The notes: generated from the letters alone by a model not told the origin. A stretch of DNA of 64,000 nt from JANQIO01 sp965601975 (GCA_965601975.1 OZ271856.1:4092001-4156000); one strand, 5' to 3'. Shown: positions 9,210-18,975, numbered from the stretch's first letter. Made by a program: numbers and translations.

Positions 9210-10721
9210 ATGGAGCTGTCTACCGTGCTCAGTCGCGCGCAGCGCGGTATCGAGGCACCCCTGGTACAGGTCGAAACCCATATTTCCAACGGCCTTCCCG
9301 CTTTCAACATCGTCGGCTTGCCCGCCACCGCGGTGCGGGAAAGCAAGGAGCGGGTTCGCTCGGCGCTGCTGAACTCCCATTTCGAATGGCCGGCGCGTCG
9401 GCTTACCGTCAATCTCGCCCCCGCCGACCTGCCCAAGAACGGCGGGCGCTTTGACCTGGCGATCGCCCTGGGCATTCTCGCCGCCACCGACCAGCTGGAG
9501 GGCAAGGCGCTGGCCGGCCGCGAATTCGTCGGTGAACTCTCCCTCGACGGCCGCCTGCGGCCGGTGACAGGAACCGTCGGCGCCTCCATCAGTTGTCATC
9601 GCGATCGGCGTACCCTGGTCATGCCGCGCAGCAATGCAGCAGATGCGGCGCTGGTGCCGGGCGCCCGGGTCATGGCCGCCGACAACCTGCTGGAGCTGTG
9701 CGCCTGGCTGCAGGGCCGGGTAAAGGCGGACTATGTCGATGCAAAGCCCCCTGACGAAGACCCGGTCTATCCGGATCTCAGCGATGTGCGCGGCCAGGGG
9801 CTGGCAAAGCGCGCCCTGGAAGTGGCCGCGGTCGGCGGGCACAACCTGTTGCTGAGCGGTCCTCCCGGCACCGGCAAGACCATGCTGGCGATGCGCCTGC
9901 CCGGCATCTTGCCGAGGCTTACACACAGTGAACTGCTGGATATTCTCGCGCTGCAGAGCGCCACCGGCAGCAGCGCCGTCGGGCAATGCCGGCGACCCTT
10001 CCGGGCGCCCCATCACTCGGCGTCTGCGCGGGCGCTGGTGGGCGGCGGCAACACACCGCGGCCGGGCGAGATTTCCCTGGCGCACCACGGTGTGCTGTTC
10101 CTGGATGAACTGCCCGAGTTTCCCCGGACCGTACTGGAAGTGTTGAGAGAGCCGCTGGAATCCGGCGAAATCACCGTGTCCCGCGCCCTGCAGCAGCTGA
10201 CATTTCCCGCCAGCTTCCAGCTGGTCGCGGCGATGAATCCCTGCCCCTGCGGCTTCGACGGCGACCGCCAGCGCAGCTGCCGGTGCAGCCCGGACCAGGT
10301 ACAGCGCTACCGGCAGCGGGTGTCTGGGCCGCTGCTCGACCGATTCGACCTGTTGCTACACCTGCACCGCGCTCCCGCGGGCGAACTGCTGGCAGGCGCA
10401 GATGGGGAGGAATGCTCGGCCACTGTGCGAGGACGGGTGAGCAAGGCGCGGGCAGTGGCACTGGACCGGCAGGGTTGCATGAATGCAAGGCTGGGCGACG
10501 CCGACGCGACACAGCATTGCACGCTGACAGGGAAAGATCGCGACCACCTGGAACAGGCGGCGGAAAAGCTCAGGCTTTCCCTGCGCGGCTGCCAGCGTAT
10601 CCTGCGGGTGTCCCGCAGCCTGGCAGACCTGGACGAGTGCGAGCGGATCGAGCGCCCGCACGTGGTTGAGGCATTGGCCTACCGCCAGGCCGCGGTCGTT
10701 TCCCCGCGGCTCACAAGCTGA
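9210..10721 (+). CDS. comM: ComM/YifB family AAA+ ATPase
   Basis: 503 aa, full length. An N-terminal Lon-protease-like fold (about 1-170), an AAA+ domain with Walker A GPPGTGKT (residues 217-224) and Walker B VLFLDELPEF, and a C-terminal magnesium-chelatase-like domain. It contains a zinc-type insert CPCGFDGDRQRSCRC. In Vibrio and Acinetobacter ComM is a hexameric helicase that drives branch migration when transformed DNA is integrated. An SD-like GGAGG lies seven bases upstream of the ATG. No competence genes are visible nearby. Confidence 0.93.
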   Translation: MELSTVLSRAQRGIEAPLVQVETHISNGLPAFNIVGLPATAVRESKERVRSALLNSHFEWPARRLTVNLAPADLPKNGGRFDLAIALGILAATDQLEGKALAGREFVGELSLDGRLRPVTGTVGASISCHRDRRTLVMPRSNAADAALVPGARVMAADNLLELCAWLQGRVKADYVDAKPPDEDPVYPDLSDVRGQGLAKRALEVAAVGGHNLLLSGPPGTGKTMLAMRLPGILPRLTHSELLDILALQSATGSSAVGQCRRPFRAPHHSASARALVGGGNTPRPGEISLAHHGVLFLDELPEFPRTVLEVLREPLESGEITVSRALQQLTFPASFQLVAAMNPCPCGFDGDRQRSCRCSPDQVQRYRQRVSGPLLDRFDLLLHLHRAPAGELLAGADGEECSATVRGRVSKARAVALDRQGCMNARLGDADATQHCTLTGKDRDHLEQAAEKLRLSLRGCQRILRVSRSLADLDECERIERPHVVEALAYRQAAVVSPRLTS

Positions 10722-10727
10722 GCGACG

Positions 10728-11138
10728 TCAGTCGTTGGTATTGGTGACGTCGCGCTTGCGCTCGTAGGGCTTCTTGTTGGGGCGCGCGGAGACCTTGTTG
10801 AACTTGATGTCCTTGAAGGGGTTCCAGCCTTCGTCCTCGCCGTCGGACTTGGCGGAATCCTCAGCCTCATCGTCTTTATCGGCAGCCGGACTGCTCGCAG
10901 CCGCAATGCTGGTCGAAGTCAGGGCAGTGCCGCTGGAGGACACTCCACTGGCTTTGACACAGGCGCTGGCCGCAGCGGTGCGGGCCAGGGTTTCCATGGG
11001 ATCGGTCCACTCGGGATAGGCGATGCGCAGTTCGGCCACAGTCTGCTCAACGATGGCTTTGCAGTCGGCGAGTGCGGGCAGCGGCATTACAACGCCAAGG
11101 GCCAGCAGCAAGGAAAAGAAGGCAGTGGGGCGGTTCAT
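10728..11138 (-). CDS. Secreted hypothetical protein
   Basis: 136 aa, not recognised. A signal peptide ending LPALA|DC is followed by a short helical part with two cysteines (DCKAIVEQ and ASACVKAS), a Ser/Ala-rich linker, an acidic run (DKDDEAEDSAKSDGEDEG) and a basic end (ARPNKKPYERKRD). The mature protein would be exported to the periplasm. It converges on comM, with six bases between the stops, and is divergent from the porin gene. A lineage-specific gene is likely; no function can be proposed. Confidence 0.6.
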   Translation of the reverse strand: MNRPTAFFSLLLALGVVMPLPALADCKAIVEQTVAELRIAYPEWTDPMETLARTAAASACVKASGVSSSGTALTSTSIAAASSPAADKDDEAEDSAKSDGEDEGWNPFKDIKFNKVSARPNKKPYERKRDVTNTND

Positions 11139-11222
11139 AAGATCTGTCCGGGATGAAAACGGCTCGACATGTTAACCAGCGATTCCGGCACTGCCTAGCA
11201 TTTTCTCTTTCCCCGGCACTCG

Positions 11223-11237
11223 GCACCATCACGGTGC
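11223..11237 (+). promoter_or_regulatory. NtrC-like enhancer upstream of porin
   Basis: GCACC-ATCAC-GGTGC is an exact dyad match to the NtrC consensus GCACC-N5-GGTGC. A partial second site, GCACC-AAAAA-GCAGC, follows at 11245-11259. The full site is about 125 bases upstream of the -24 element. Confidence 0.65.
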
Positions 11238-11346
11238 ACAGTCGGCACCAAAAAGCAGCAAGACCACGCCGCAGGACCGCGAACATCGCGGGCAATGCCT
11301 ATCAAAAAATCCAAAAAGTTGCGCTGATTCAACGCTTCCCGCGAGT

Positions 11347-11362
11347 TGGCCCGCTTCTTGCT
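11347..11362 (+). promoter_or_regulatory. Sigma-54 promoter of the TorF-family porin
   Basis: TGGCCC-GCTTC-TTGCT differs from TGGCAC-N5-TTGCW at one base. Predicted transcription start near 11373, about 65 bases before the ATG. Confidence 0.7.
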
Positions 11363-11437
11363 CATTGACCTGCGATGCCGACAAACACGACTACGCGGCA
11401 CAGCACATTTACGAACAGACTAATGGGAGAAAATTCC

Positions 11438-12166
11438 ATGCACTTTAAGAAAAGCCTTACCGCTGCCGCGGTGGTAGCCGCCGGTCTGATGACCGCGCCG
11501 ACCTACGCAGATACGCACTCGCTGTCCGCCAACGCATCCGTCACCAACAACTACATCTGGCGCGGCCTGACCCAGACTGAGAACGAAGCCGCAGTACAGG
11601 GTGGAATCGACTACGGCCACGAATCCGGTTTCTATGCCGGCACCTGGGTGTCCAACGTCAACTACGGCCCCAGCGACGTCTACTCCTACGAGCACGACAT
11701 GTACGTCGGCTTCGCCGGTGAGTTCGGCGAAGTCAGCTACGACGTGGGCTACCTGTACTACAACTACGACGAAGAGGCCAACTTCGACTTCGGCGAAGCC
11801 TACGTTCAGCTTGGCTGGAAAGGCTTTGGCGTGGGCGCCTGGGTTCTGACCAACACCGAAGCCGACGAGGAAGGTGACCAGGACTTCGGCGCCGGTGAGG
11901 CCTACTACATCTCAGTCGACTACGCGTTCGAGATCCTCAACGGCATCGAGATCGGCCTGCACGGCGGTTACCACGACGGTGACTTCATGGAAGCCTTCAA
12001 CGGCGCCGACGGCGACTACTACGACTACAACATCTCCCTGTCCAAGGGCGGTTTCGGTTTCATGATCTCCAACACCGACGTGGACGGCCCCGCTTCTGAA
12101 GGTGGCTTCGACAACGACGAAGTGAAGTTCGTCGTGTCCTACTCTGTCGACGTGGATCTCCTGTAA
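11438..12166 (+). CDS. TorF-family putative porin (TIGR02001 type)
   Basis: 242 aa from ATG 11438 with GGGAGAA upstream. A signal peptide (MHFKKSLTAAAVVAAGLMTAPTYA) is followed by the family start SANASVTNNYIWRGLTQTENEAAVQGGIDY and aromatic-rich amphipathic strands, ending in a hydrophobic strand VKFVVSYSVDVDL suited to outer-membrane insertion. The mature barrel is very acidic. The family occurs in many marine proteobacteria and its solute is unknown. A sigma-54 promoter and NtrC dyad upstream suggest induction under nitrogen limitation, so a nitrogenous solute is plausible but unproven. Confidence 0.85.
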   Translation: MHFKKSLTAAAVVAAGLMTAPTYADTHSLSANASVTNNYIWRGLTQTENEAAVQGGIDYGHESGFYAGTWVSNVNYGPSDVYSYEHDMYVGFAGEFGEVSYDVGYLYYNYDEEANFDFGEAYVQLGWKGFGVGAWVLTNTEADEEGDQDFGAGEAYYISVDYAFEILNGIEIGLHGGYHDGDFMEAFNGADGDYYDYNISLSKGGFGFMISNTDVDGPASEGGFDNDEVKFVVSYSVDVDLL

Positions 12167-12196
12167 AGAGACCTTCTGTAAAGACCTGTAGTCTTA

Positions 12197-12214
12197 GCCC
12201 GTCATGCGACGGGC
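12197..12214 (+). other. Small hairpin between porin stop and terminator
   Basis: GCCCGTC-ATGC-GACGGGC is a perfect 7-bp stem with a four-base loop and no T tract. It may stabilise the 3' end of the porin mRNA. Confidence 0.5.
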
Positions 12215-12228
12215 AAGAGTATCGGGAA

Positions 12229-12258
12229 AGCCTGCCCAGGGATGGGTGGGCTTTTTTT
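12229..12258 (+). terminator. Intrinsic terminator after porin gene
   Basis: AGCCTGCCCA / TGGGTGGGCT stem with a GGGA loop, followed by seven T. Confidence 0.9.
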
Positions 12259-12270
12259 GTGCCCGAGCAG

Positions 12271-12594
12271 TCAGTTGAGCCAGGGGGGCGAGGGCTGGGT
12301 CTCTGTATCCAGGGGCACTTCGAGGGTGTTGCCACCTTCCCGACCGGGCTGGCCGATCATCTCGTCGTAGGCACTCTCGTGCACCAGCACCAGTTCGCGA
12401 ATCTCCAGCTCTGACAGCGCGCGCTTCATATCCAGCAGGTTGAAGCTGCGCAGGGGTTTGCCGTCCTTGCCTGCAATGAGCTGCCTGACACCGTCCACCA
12501 CGGCCTCGGCCTGGTACAGGCTCAGGTCCATGCTGCGGATCGCCACTTTCTCGATGGGCCCGCGCTTTTTCAGTGCAGCCAGCTTGATCGCCAT
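12271..12594 (-). CDS. Small DUF6482-like protein
   Basis: 107 aa, cytoplasmic, no signal. Contains a beta-rich core (KVAIRSMDLSLYQAEAVVDGVRQLIAGKDGKPLRSF) and the end ELVLVHESAYDEMIGQ, which I associate with the DUF6482 family of pseudomonads and relatives. The family has no known function. The tail NTLEVPLDTETQPSPPWLN is probably disordered. It is divergent from rep, with about 90 bases between, and convergent with the porin gene. Confidence 0.6.
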   Translation of the reverse strand: MAIKLAALKKRGPIEKVAIRSMDLSLYQAEAVVDGVRQLIAGKDGKPLRSFNLLDMKRALSELEIRELVLVHESAYDEMIGQPGREGGNTLEVPLDTETQPSPPWLN

Positions 12595-12683
12595 TCGGGA
12601 ATACTCCCCTCGTCACAGTATTGAAATAGCAGGGTATATACGCAGCCTGCTACAATCTGGCGCTTTCGCAGTATCCCGTTTTC

Positions 12684-14678
12684 GTGACTGACCTGAATCC
12701 CCGACAGCGTGAGGCCGTCGCCTATATCGACGGCCCCCTCCTGGTCCTGGCCGGCGCCGGCTCCGGCAAGACCAGCGTGATCACCCGCAAGATCGCCTAC
12801 CTGATTGATTCCTGCGGTATCAGCGCCCGCAATATCGCCGCCGTCACGTTTACCAACAAGGCGGCCCGGGAAATGCGCGAGCGGGTCGGCAAGCTGGTGT
12901 CACCCGAGGCGGCGGAGGGCCTGGTCGTCAGCACGTTTCACCAGCTGGGCCTGCGCATCCTGCGGGAGGAGCGCAAGGCTTTCGGTTTCAAGGCGGGATT
13001 CTCCATTTTCGATGCCCAGGATAGCCAGACCCTGGTGAAGGACATCCTCCTGCAGGAGCACGGCGCGGAAGGCGACCAGGCTGCCACCATCCAGCACCGG
13101 ATCTCCCAATGGAAGAATGACGGCGTCTCGCCGGAGCAGGCCATTGCCGCCGGCGGCGGTCCGGCGGACCAGCTCTGCTCGCAGGCCTACCTGCGCTACA
13201 ACCGGGCGCTGCGGGCCTACAACGCACTGGATTTCGACGACCTGATCCTGCTGCCCATGCAGCTGTTCGAGCGGGAGCCGGAAATTCTCGAGAAGTGGCA
13301 GAACCGGGTGCGCTACCTGCTGGTGGACGAGTACCAGGACACCAACACCAGCCAATACACCCTGGTCAGGCAGCTGGTGGGCGTCTCGGGCCGCCTGACG
13401 GTGGTGGGCGATGACGATCAGTCGATCTACGCCTGGCGCGGCGCGAAGCCTGAGAACCTGGCACAGCTGCAGGATGACTTCCCGGGCCTGAACGTGGTCA
13501 AGCTGGAACAGAACTACCGCTCCAGCGGCCGGATCCTGGGCGCGGCCAACACCCTCATCGCCAACAATGAGCACGTGTTCGACAAGACCCTGTGGAGCGA
13601 TTTCGGCCCCGGCGAACCCCTGCGGGTCATGCGCTGCGCCGACGAGCAGGCGGAAGCAGACCAGGTGGTGGCGGAAATCCTCGACCACCAGCTGCGCAAA
13701 CGCACCCGCCTGGGGGACTATGCAGTGCTGTATCGCGGCAACCACCAGGCGCGCATCCTTGAACTGGCCCTGCAGCAACAGCAGGTGCCCTACCAGATGA
13801 GCGGCGGCCAGTCCTTCTTCGCCCGCAACGAGGTCAAGGACATCATGGCCTACCTGCGGCTGCTGATTAACCTGGACGACGACAACGCGTTCCTGCGCAT
13901 CGCCAACGTACCCCGCCGCAAGCTCGGGCCCAGCACCCTGGAAGCCCTGGGCCACTACGCGAACACGGCGCGGCTGAGCCTGGCCCGCGCTGCCGCCGGC
14001 GTCGGCGGTGAGATTCCCGAGGCGGGCCGAGAGCGCCTGCGGCAGTTCGTGCACTGGCTGGAACAGACCCGGCAGCGCTGCGCGTCAGGCAACGCCATCA
14101 GCGGCGTACGGCAGATGATACGCGACATCGAGTACCGGGACTGGCTCGACAACCTCAGTTCCAGCGAGGAAGTCGCCGAGCGCCGCATGGCCAACGTCGA
14201 TTTCCTGGTGGACAGCCTGCACCGGGTCATGCAGCAGGACCAGGTCGACCTCGATGAGGCCATCGCCCGGCTGGTGCTGCGAGACCTGATGGAGCAGCAG
14301 GAAGAAGAAAAGCAGACCGGCGATTCGGTGCAGCTGATGACGCTGCACGCCGCCAAGGGCCTGGAGTTTCCCCACGTCTACATGATCGGTGTGGAAGAGA
14401 ATCTACTGCCACACCGCAACAGCGTCGACGATGGCAATATCGCCGAGGAACGGCGACTGGCCTACGTGGGTATCACCCGCGCTCGCCAGACCCTGACCAT
14501 GAGCTACGCGGCAAAGCGCCGCCAGTTCGGTGAGACGGTGGACTGCGAGCCCAGCCGTTTCATCGAGGAACTGCCCCAGGGCGACCTGGTATTCCAGGGC
14601 GGCGAGGCGGCGGACGAAGAAGTTGCCCAGCAGCGAGCCAACGAAACCCTGGCCGGCCTGAAAGACCTGTTTGCCTGA
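12684..14678 (+). CDS. rep: ATP-dependent DNA helicase Rep
   Basis: 664 aa, close to E. coli Rep. SF1A 3'-5' helicase that clears protein blocks ahead of forks and restarts replication. Motifs in order: LNPRQREAV (Q motif), AGAGSGKT (I, about residues 23-30), TFTNKAAREMRERV (Ia), VDEYQDTN (II), GDDDQSIYAWRGA (III), EQNYRSS (IV), TLHAAKGLEFP (V) and EERRLAYVGITRAR (VI). It starts with GTG 12684. Length and the MTDLNPRQ start favour Rep over UvrD, which usually has a longer C-terminus. Confidence 0.92.
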   Translation: MTDLNPRQREAVAYIDGPLLVLAGAGSGKTSVITRKIAYLIDSCGISARNIAAVTFTNKAAREMRERVGKLVSPEAAEGLVVSTFHQLGLRILREERKAFGFKAGFSIFDAQDSQTLVKDILLQEHGAEGDQAATIQHRISQWKNDGVSPEQAIAAGGGPADQLCSQAYLRYNRALRAYNALDFDDLILLPMQLFEREPEILEKWQNRVRYLLVDEYQDTNTSQYTLVRQLVGVSGRLTVVGDDDQSIYAWRGAKPENLAQLQDDFPGLNVVKLEQNYRSSGRILGAANTLIANNEHVFDKTLWSDFGPGEPLRVMRCADEQAEADQVVAEILDHQLRKRTRLGDYAVLYRGNHQARILELALQQQQVPYQMSGGQSFFARNEVKDIMAYLRLLINLDDDNAFLRIANVPRRKLGPSTLEALGHYANTARLSLARAAAGVGGEIPEAGRERLRQFVHWLEQTRQRCASGNAISGVRQMIRDIEYRDWLDNLSSSEEVAERRMANVDFLVDSLHRVMQQDQVDLDEAIARLVLRDLMEQQEEEKQTGDSVQLMTLHAAKGLEFPHVYMIGVEENLLPHRNSVDDGNIAEERRLAYVGITRARQTLTMSYAAKRRQFGETVDCEPSRFIEELPQGDLVFQGGEAADEEVAQQRANETLAGLKDLFA

Positions 14679-14748
14679 CTACAGAAGGCGCCAGGCGTAG
14701 TTACCGCCGTCACAGGCGCGTGACATTGCGTGTCCGCTCCTTGTTCCG

Positions 14749-15834
14749 TCAGTCCCCATCGTCCTCGATTACGATGCCCCGCACCCGGGCGCGCTGCTTC
14801 CAGCTCTCTCGCGCCAGGGCCTGCATATCCTCGACGCTGTCGAGTTCGTCAACGATCTCAAGTCCCAGCATCGTCTCGAAAACGTCCTCGAGGGTTACGA
14901 CGCCGCGCATGCCGTCGAGGTCGTCGACGACCACCGCCATATGCTCGCGCCGATTCAGGAAGAAACCGAGCAGGCGATCGATTGGTTCAGACTGATTGAC
15001 GGTGGGGATATCCCGCTGGATGGTGTCCAGGGTGGCGTCCAGCTGGCCGTCGGCAATGCGCTGCAAGGCCTCGCTGCGCAGCATGTACCCGACGATGTCG
15101 TGGGGGTTGTCGCGATCATGCAGTGGAATCCTGGAAAACGGAATCTCCTGCAGCTGCGGCTGGAATTCGCCAAAGGTCATGCCCGCATCGGCGATCGTCG
15201 TGACCGTTCGCGGCGTCATGACATCACTCGCGCTGACCTTGTTGAAGCGCATCAGGTTGCCGATGAAATCCGACTCCCGTTTTCGAAGCACACCCTCCCT
15301 CGCACCCGCCTCTGCCATCGCAGTCAGTTCGCGGCGGCTGAAGATAGAGCCCGAGGTATCGCGGCGCAGGACACGGGTGATCAGTTCGGTCATCCACACC
15401 AGTGGCGCAAGGATCTTCAACAGGAAGACCAGGGAATAGACCGTAAAAGGCACGAGCTCTTTCCAGTAGTTCGCACCCACGGTCTTGGGAATGATCTCGG
15501 AGAGGATCAGGATGGCCAGGGTCATCAGGACCGGCACGGCCACACCCGTCATCAGGGGATTGGTGTCCTGCCAGATATGTGTCGCCTGGTTACCCACGCC
15601 GATTGCGCCCACCGTGTGCGCGATTGTGTTCAGGGTCAGGATGGCGGAGAGCGGGCGGTCGATATTGTTCTTGAAATCCGCAAGCCTGCGGCCTATTCGG
15701 CTACCCCTGTCCTCTTCCACCAGGGCGTAGGCCGGGGTGATGCTCAGCAGCACCGACTCCCACAGCGAACAGAGGAAGGACACCACCACCGCCAGGGAAG
15801 CGAATGCGAACAGCAGTAAAAGCTGGGGGTCCAT
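14749..15834 (-). CDS. CNNM/CBS-domain membrane protein (CorC/HlyC-like)
   Basis: 361 aa. An N-terminal CNNM domain with about four membrane segments (LLLFAFASLAVVVSFLCSLWESVLL onward; conserved LILSEIIPKTVG) is followed by two cytoplasmic CBS motifs, and there is no large C-terminal CorC domain. The family is linked to magnesium or cobalt efflux and, loosely, to hemolysin annotations. ATG 15834 overlaps the RND transporter stop (TGATG), so translation is likely coupled; an in-frame GTG at 15837 is less likely. Coupling to a drug-efflux operon is unusual. Ion and direction are unproven. Confidence 0.85.
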   Translation of the reverse strand: MDPQLLLLFAFASLAVVVSFLCSLWESVLLSITPAYALVEEDRGSRIGRRLADFKNNIDRPLSAILTLNTIAHTVGAIGVGNQATHIWQDTNPLMTGVAVPVLMTLAILILSEIIPKTVGANYWKELVPFTVYSLVFLLKILAPLVWMTELITRVLRRDTSGSIFSRRELTAMAEAGAREGVLRKRESDFIGNLMRFNKVSASDVMTPRTVTTIADAGMTFGEFQPQLQEIPFSRIPLHDRDNPHDIVGYMLRSEALQRIADGQLDATLDTIQRDIPTVNQSEPIDRLLGFFLNRREHMAVVVDDLDGMRGVVTLEDVFETMLGLEIVDELDSVEDMQALARESWKQRARVRGIVIEDDGD

Positions 15835-18800
15835 CACTCCACAGATGGCGCGAACAGCCGCCGCTTCAGCCGCTCACGCACCGACTGCACGATCACGTAA
15901 AAGCCGGGAATAAACAGCGTGCCCACAAACAGCGCCGCCAGCATGCCACCGAAGACCGTGTACCCCAGTGAACGCTGGCCGAACATGCCGGCGCCCATGG
16001 CAAACACCAGCGGCAGGATGCCGAGGATAAAAGACACCGCCGTCATGCAAACCGCCCTGAAGCGCAGCTTTGCCGCCTCCCGGGCGGCGTCCACAATTTC
16101 CTGCCCCTTGCTCTCGCGGAGCTGGCGGGCAAACTCGACGATGAGAATGGCGTTCTTGGCCGCCATGCCGATCAACAGTACCAGGCCGATCTGCGCATAG
16201 AGGTTCAGGGCGGTCCCCGTGAGCATCAGTGCCGCCACTGCGCCCGCCAGCGCCATCGGCACCACGACAATGATGGCGAAGGGTATCGACCAGCTCTCGT
16301 ACTGGGCCACCAGGAACAGGTAGATGAACACCAGCGCCAGCGCGAAGGCGATCGGTGCCTGACCGCCGGCCTCCTTCTCCTGGAAGGCCAGCCCGGTCCA
16401 GTCGTAGCGGTAGCCAGGCCCCAGCACATCCTCAGCCAGGTCCTCGAAGGCGGCGATACCCTGCCCCGAGCTGAAGCCCGGCGCCGGACTGCCGCGAACG
16501 GTCGCGGCGCGGAACAGGTTGTAGCGCTCTGCCACATCGGGGCCGAGGATGGGCCGCGTCGTCACCAGGGTACTGAGCGGCACCATCTCTCCGCGCTTCG
16601 AGCGCACGTAAAATTGCTCGAGGTCTGTGAGATCTGAACGAAAGCGCGAATCTGCCTGCATGATGACCCGGTAGGTCTGGCCGAACTTGTTGAAGTCGTT
16701 GATGTAGTAGGACCCCATCTGCGCCTGCAGCGTGTTGAAAATCTCGCTGAGGGGCACACCCAGGTTCTTGGCCTTTACCCGGTCCACATCGATGAAGTAC
16801 TGGGGGACGTTGGCTCGATAGGTGCTGAAGACGCCGACCAGGTCTCGTCGCTGGTTGGCTTCCACCACCAGGATATTGACCATGTTGTTGAGTTCCGACT
16901 CCGGGCGGCTGAGCGTGTCCTGCAGCTTGAATTCCAGGCCGCCCACTGCGCCCATGCCCGGCACCGCCGGCGGCGCAATGGCGAAGACCACGGCCTCCGG
17001 CACCGTTGCGAAGGCAAGCTGGTTGATGCGCTGCACGATCGCAAAGATGCGGTCCTGTGCACGCGACCGTTCGTCCCAGTGCCGCAAGACGATGAAGAAG
17101 GTGCCGGCATTGCTCTGGGCAGCACCGTTCAATACGGAATAGCCTGTGATTGCGGTCGTGGATTCAATGCGCTGGTCCTGTCGCAACAGCTCAGTCATCT
17201 TGTCCATGGCAGCCTTGGTACGGCCGAAGGACGCGGCATCCGGCAGTTGCAGGCTTACCAGCATGATCCCCTTGTCCTCGTCGGGCACGAAACCCGTCGG
17301 TGTAGACAGGAAGCCCAGCGCCAGCGCACCGAGCACGATGGCATAGACGATGCCGACCACGGCGAGCTTCCGCACCAGCCAGCCCACCCCTCGCTGGTAG
17401 CGTCCGGCGACCCCGTCGAAGCCCCGGGTAAACAGCTGAAACCAGCGGGCCGGTTTCCGCTCGCCGGGCTTGAGCAGCAACCGGCACAGGGCCGGGCTCA
17501 GGGTCAGGGCATTCAGGGACGAGAATACGACCGCCACACAGATGGTCACGGCGAACTGACGGTACATGACCCCGGTGATGCCTGGCAGCAGCGCCACCGG
17601 CACAAACACCGCCAGCAGTACGAGCGTTGTGGAAATGACCGCACCGCCCACTTCCCGCATGGTCATCGCCGCCGCATCCCGCGACGTCATCTCGGGGTTT
17701 TCCCGCAGCAGGCGGTCGCAGTTTTCGACGACCAGGATTCCATCATCCACCACGATACCGATCGCAAGAATGAGCCCGAACAGCGTCACGGTATTGATGG
17801 ACATGCCGATCAGCAGCATGACGGCAAACGTGGCGATCAGCGACACCGGGATCGCGATCGCCGGCACCAGGGTGGTACGCCAGTTGCCCAGGAATATGAA
17901 CGTCACCAGGATGACCAGCGCCACGGCCATGAACAATGATTCGGTGACCTGCTCGATGGCGACGCTGACGTAGCGCGTCGTGTCGTAGCCGATCTGGTAC
18001 TCGATATCCTCCGGGAAAAATTGTGACAGCTCTTCCAGCTCGGCATCAACCCGGCTGCCGGCCTGCAGCGCGTTGGCCCCGGGCTGGGTGTACAGCGCGA
18101 TACTGACCGCGGGGCGGCCGTCCACCTCACCCACAATGGAATAGGCGGACTGACCCAGTTCAATCCGCGCGATATCGCGCAGGTACAGCGCGGAGCCATC
18201 GGGATTGGCCCGCAGCACGATTTCACCAAATTCCTCGGGCTCCTCCAGGCGGCCCTTGGTTTGCAGGGTGTATTCCGTTTGCAGGTTCCCCTCGAAGGGC
18301 GGCGCCCCGACCTTGCCGGCGGCCACCTGCACGTTCTGCTCCTGCAGCGCCGACAGCACATCCGTCGTGGAGACGGAGAGCTGTGCCATCTTGTTGGGGT
18401 CCAACCACAGGCGCATGGAGTAGTCCGCCTCGCCGAGGATTTCCGCCGTGGAGATACCCTCCAGCCGCGCCAGCGCGTTCAGCACATTGATGGAGACATA
18501 GTTCGACAGGAAGGTGTAGTCGAAGGAGTCGTTGGGTGAATAAAAGCTCACGATCTTGAGGATGTCCGGGGAATCCTGTTCGATCGTCAGGCCCTGCACC
18601 CGGACGTCTGCGGGCAGCCTGGGTTCCGCCAGCTGCGCGCGATTCTGAACCCGCACCTGGGACATGTCCGGGTCGGCGCCCACCTTGAACGTGACGCGCA
18701 GGCGGTAGCTGCCGTCATTGGCGCTGTTTGACGACATATAGATCATGTCCTCGACGCCGTTGACCGAATCCTCGATCGGGGTAGCGACGGCCTGCTCAAC

Positions 18801-18971
18801 CACCTGGGCAGATGCGCCCGGGTAGTTGGCCTTCACCGAGACGGTGGGCGGCGCAATGTTGGGGTACTCGGCTACCGGCAGCATCCGCAGGGCAATCAGG
18901 CCGCCCAGGGTCATCACGATAGCGATGACCAGGGCAAACTTGGGCCGGTCGATGAAAAATTCGCTGAACAC
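15834..18971 (-). CDS. RND multidrug efflux permease (HAE1 family)
   Basis: 1045 aa, full length for an AcrB/MexB-like trimeric proton antiporter of the inner membrane. Twelve membrane helices with large periplasmic loops after TM1 and TM7. TM4 keeps the proton-relay Asp pair (GIVVDDGILVVEN) and TM10 has the Lys (MAAKNAILIVEF). The N-terminus MFSEFFIDRPKFALVIAIVMTLGGLIAL is canonical. It is four bases downstream of its adaptor gene and overlaps the CNNM gene by one base. No outer-membrane channel is encoded here, so a TolC-type partner must be elsewhere. Confidence 0.95.
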   Translation of the reverse strand: MFSEFFIDRPKFALVIAIVMTLGGLIALRMLPVAEYPNIAPPTVSVKANYPGASAQVVEQAVATPIEDSVNGVEDMIYMSSNSANDGSYRLRVTFKVGADPDMSQVRVQNRAQLAEPRLPADVRVQGLTIEQDSPDILKIVSFYSPNDSFDYTFLSNYVSINVLNALARLEGISTAEILGEADYSMRLWLDPNKMAQLSVSTTDVLSALQEQNVQVAAGKVGAPPFEGNLQTEYTLQTKGRLEEPEEFGEIVLRANPDGSALYLRDIARIELGQSAYSIVGEVDGRPAVSIALYTQPGANALQAGSRVDAELEELSQFFPEDIEYQIGYDTTRYVSVAIEQVTESLFMAVALVILVTFIFLGNWRTTLVPAIAIPVSLIATFAVMLLIGMSINTVTLFGLILAIGIVVDDGILVVENCDRLLRENPEMTSRDAAAMTMREVGGAVISTTLVLLAVFVPVALLPGITGVMYRQFAVTICVAVVFSSLNALTLSPALCRLLLKPGERKPARWFQLFTRGFDGVAGRYQRGVGWLVRKLAVVGIVYAIVLGALALGFLSTPTGFVPDEDKGIMLVSLQLPDAASFGRTKAAMDKMTELLRQDQRIESTTAITGYSVLNGAAQSNAGTFFIVLRHWDERSRAQDRIFAIVQRINQLAFATVPEAVVFAIAPPAVPGMGAVGGLEFKLQDTLSRPESELNNMVNILVVEANQRRDLVGVFSTYRANVPQYFIDVDRVKAKNLGVPLSEIFNTLQAQMGSYYINDFNKFGQTYRVIMQADSRFRSDLTDLEQFYVRSKRGEMVPLSTLVTTRPILGPDVAERYNLFRAATVRGSPAPGFSSGQGIAAFEDLAEDVLGPGYRYDWTGLAFQEKEAGGQAPIAFALALVFIYLFLVAQYESWSIPFAIIVVVPMALAGAVAALMLTGTALNLYAQIGLVLLIGMAAKNAILIVEFARQLRESKGQEIVDAAREAAKLRFRAVCMTAVSFILGILPLVFAMGAGMFGQRSLGYTVFGGMLAALFVGTLFIPGFYVIVQSVRERLKRRLFAPSVE

Positions 18972-18975
18972 GCGC

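Noticed and set aside
12900..14054. 384-codon minus-strand frame inside rep
   Set aside because: Antisense shadow; rep contains all SF1 motifs in order.
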